48,265 nucleotides of DNA from contig NZ_NEGZ01000027.1 in the NCBI RefSeq assembly GCF_002127585.1, positions 1 to 48,265 on the forward strand. The letters are read 5' to 3'. The position numbers and the translations under genes are program-made. The notes under the pieces were generated by a model that worked only from the letters and a program-made list of their open reading frames with translations, made no database searches and was not told where the DNA came from. This document shows positions 47,352-48,265 of this stretch, one piece after another. The stretch comes from Janthinobacterium sp. GW458P (lineage in GTDB: Bacteria; Pseudomonadota; Gammaproteobacteria; Burkholderiales; Burkholderiaceae_D). The first letter of the stretch is position 1. Each line of letters begins with the position of its first letter.

Positions 47352-47370
47352 GTATAAAAGAGAAAACTGA

Positions 47371-48147
47371 ATGGACAGTGCGGCATCCGAAAAATCCATT
47401 ATAGCGCTTGACGGCTGGCTGCAGACGCCGGCCGGTCTGTACGTGCGCGCCTGGGAGCAGCAATGCCTCGACAGCCTGACCGTCGACATCTTCGGTTTTA
47501 ATGCCGTGCAGATCGGCTTGCCCCAGCTCGACGCGCTGGCCGCCAGCCGCATGCCGAACAAATGGCTGCTCGATGCGCGCCTGCCGTCGCGTCCGCCGCA
47601 GGAAAGCCGTTTGACCCTGGTGTCGGCCTTCGACGAGCTGCCGTTCGACTCGCAAAGCCTGGATCTCGTGGTCTTGCCGCATGTGCTTGAATTTGCCGCC
47701 GAGCCGCACCAGGTCTTGCGCGAAGTCGAGCGCGTGCTGATCCCGGAAGGGCGCGTGATCGTCTGCGGCTTCAATCCGGCCAGCCTGTGGGGCATGCGCC
47801 AGGGCGTGGGGCGGGTCACGGGACGCCATTACCTGCCGCGGGCTGGCGAACTGATCTCTATGCCGCGCATGAAAGACTGGTTAAAATTGCTCAACATGGG
47901 CGTCAGTCAAAGCCATTTTGGCTGCTACGCGCCCGCTTGTCGGACGGAAAAATGGCTGCGCCGCAACGCCTTCATGGACAAGGCCGGTGCGCGCTGGTGG
48001 CCATATCTGGGCGCAGTGTATATAGTGCAGGCGATCAAGCGCGTCAAAGGGATGCGTTTGATCGGTCCGGCGTGGACCAAAAAACCGGCGACGGCGCCCG
48101 CAGGCGCACCGGTCACGAATAAAAGGCGGGAACAGCAAGATGGATAA
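47371..48147 (+). CDS. SAM-dependent methyltransferase (YafS-like)
   Basis: A 258-residue class I methyltransferase-like protein. The fold elements are [25 protein letters not shown] at the N-terminus, the acidic and VLPHVLEF segment (about 108) and [24 protein letters not shown] (about 117-140). A motif I GxGxG glycine loop is not obvious ([16 protein letters not shown] instead), so the SAM site is divergent. The C-terminus is basic and Pro/Ala-rich. It lies between gloB and rnhA, the same order as yafS in E. coli, which supports orthology. The substrate is unknown. The stop overlaps the rnhA start by 8 bp. Confidence 0.85.
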   Translation: MDSAASEKSIIALDGWLQTPAGLYVRAWEQQCLDSLTVDIFGFNAVQIGLPQLDALAASRMPNKWLLDARLPSRPPQESRLTLVSAFDELPFDSQSLDLVVLPHVLEFAAEPHQVLREVERVLIPEGRVIVCGFNPASLWGMRQGVGRVTGRHYLPRAGELISMPRMKDWLKLLNMGVSQSHFGCYAPACRTEKWLRRNAFMDKAGARWWPYLGAVYIVQAIKRVKGMRLIGPAWTKKPATAPAGAPVTNKRREQQDG

Positions 48148-48265
48148 GGTAGAAACGAAGGTTGAGATTTATGCCGACGGCGCATGCAAGGGCAATCCCG
48201 GCACAGGCGGCTGGGGCGCACTGATGGTGGCCGATGGCGCCAAGAAAGAAATTTACGGCGGGGAA
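48140..48265 (+). CDS. rnhA: Ribonuclease HI, N-terminal part (runs off window)
   Basis: The first 42 residues are seen, including [20 protein letters not shown], the RNase H1 signature with the first catalytic aspartate. The enzyme degrades RNA in RNA-DNA hybrids. The ATG at 48140 overlaps the 3' end of the methyltransferase gene (48140-48147), so translation is likely coupled. The gene continues beyond the window edge. Confidence 0.93.
   Translation, partial: MDKVETKVEIYADGACKGNPGTGGWGALMVADGAKKEIYGGE

Overview
The window is high-GC, densely packed bacterial DNA. Protein families and gene order (a FadL-type porin, AidB, malate synthase A, several GGDEF/EAL proteins, CspA, and gloB / SAM methyltransferase / rnhA) point to a beta-proteobacterium of the Oxalobacteraceae, most likely Janthinobacterium or a close relative. 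This placement is from recognition only; no search was run. No rRNA, tRNA, CRISPR array, transposase or phage gene was seen.

Layout. 1-2461: the 3' end of a large YDG-domain surface exoprotein followed by its FhaC/ShlB-type outer-membrane transporter (two-partner secretion). 2853-5123: a TonB-dependent receptor with a possible Fur site upstream. Convergent to it is thyA coupled to a SUKH (SMI1/KNR4)-like gene. 7294-11694: a membrane-bound GGDEF-EAL protein and a FadL-type porin, each followed by a clear terminator. 22070 down to 11824 (minus strand): nine closely spaced or overlapping genes (wrbA-like, DUF2069, FAD-linked dehydrogenase, DUF4124, FtsX-type permease, CrtC/AttH-like lipocalin, ABC exporter, leuE, threonine-aldolase family). 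22135-25029: a YihY-family membrane protein and a phytase-like lipoprotein. 30697 down to 25103 (minus): metY, an alpha/beta hydrolase, a PoNi(DUF1911)-like protein and a WG-repeat-like protein, packed as one likely transcript. 30977-32254: a 2OG-Fe(II) dioxygenase and a CBS-pair protein. 32326-39556: cyclic-di-GMP signalling genes (REC-DUF3369-GGDIF-EAL; PAS-GGDEF-E(T)L; HDOD) around aroC. 39915-43279: aidB, upp, an orphan Hpt protein and a cspA-like gene. 43617-46343: a LysR regulator divergent from aceB (malate synthase). 46542-48265: gloB, a SAM methyltransferase and the start of rnhA, as in enterobacteria.

Most genes are housekeeping or metabolic. Less ordinary features are: (i) a 118/119-bp hairpin element present twice, at 36204-36321 and 46421-46539, each lying between convergent genes and abutting the stop codon of the leftward gene; (ii) a nested-hairpin region at 34621-34780 and REP-like palindromes after cspA; (iii) immunity-type domains (SUKH, PoNi) carried without recognisable toxins inside housekeeping operons (thyA, metY); (iv) an FtsX/AttH-type export pair without its ATPase; (v) a concentration of c-di-GMP proteins with altered GGDEF or EAL motifs.
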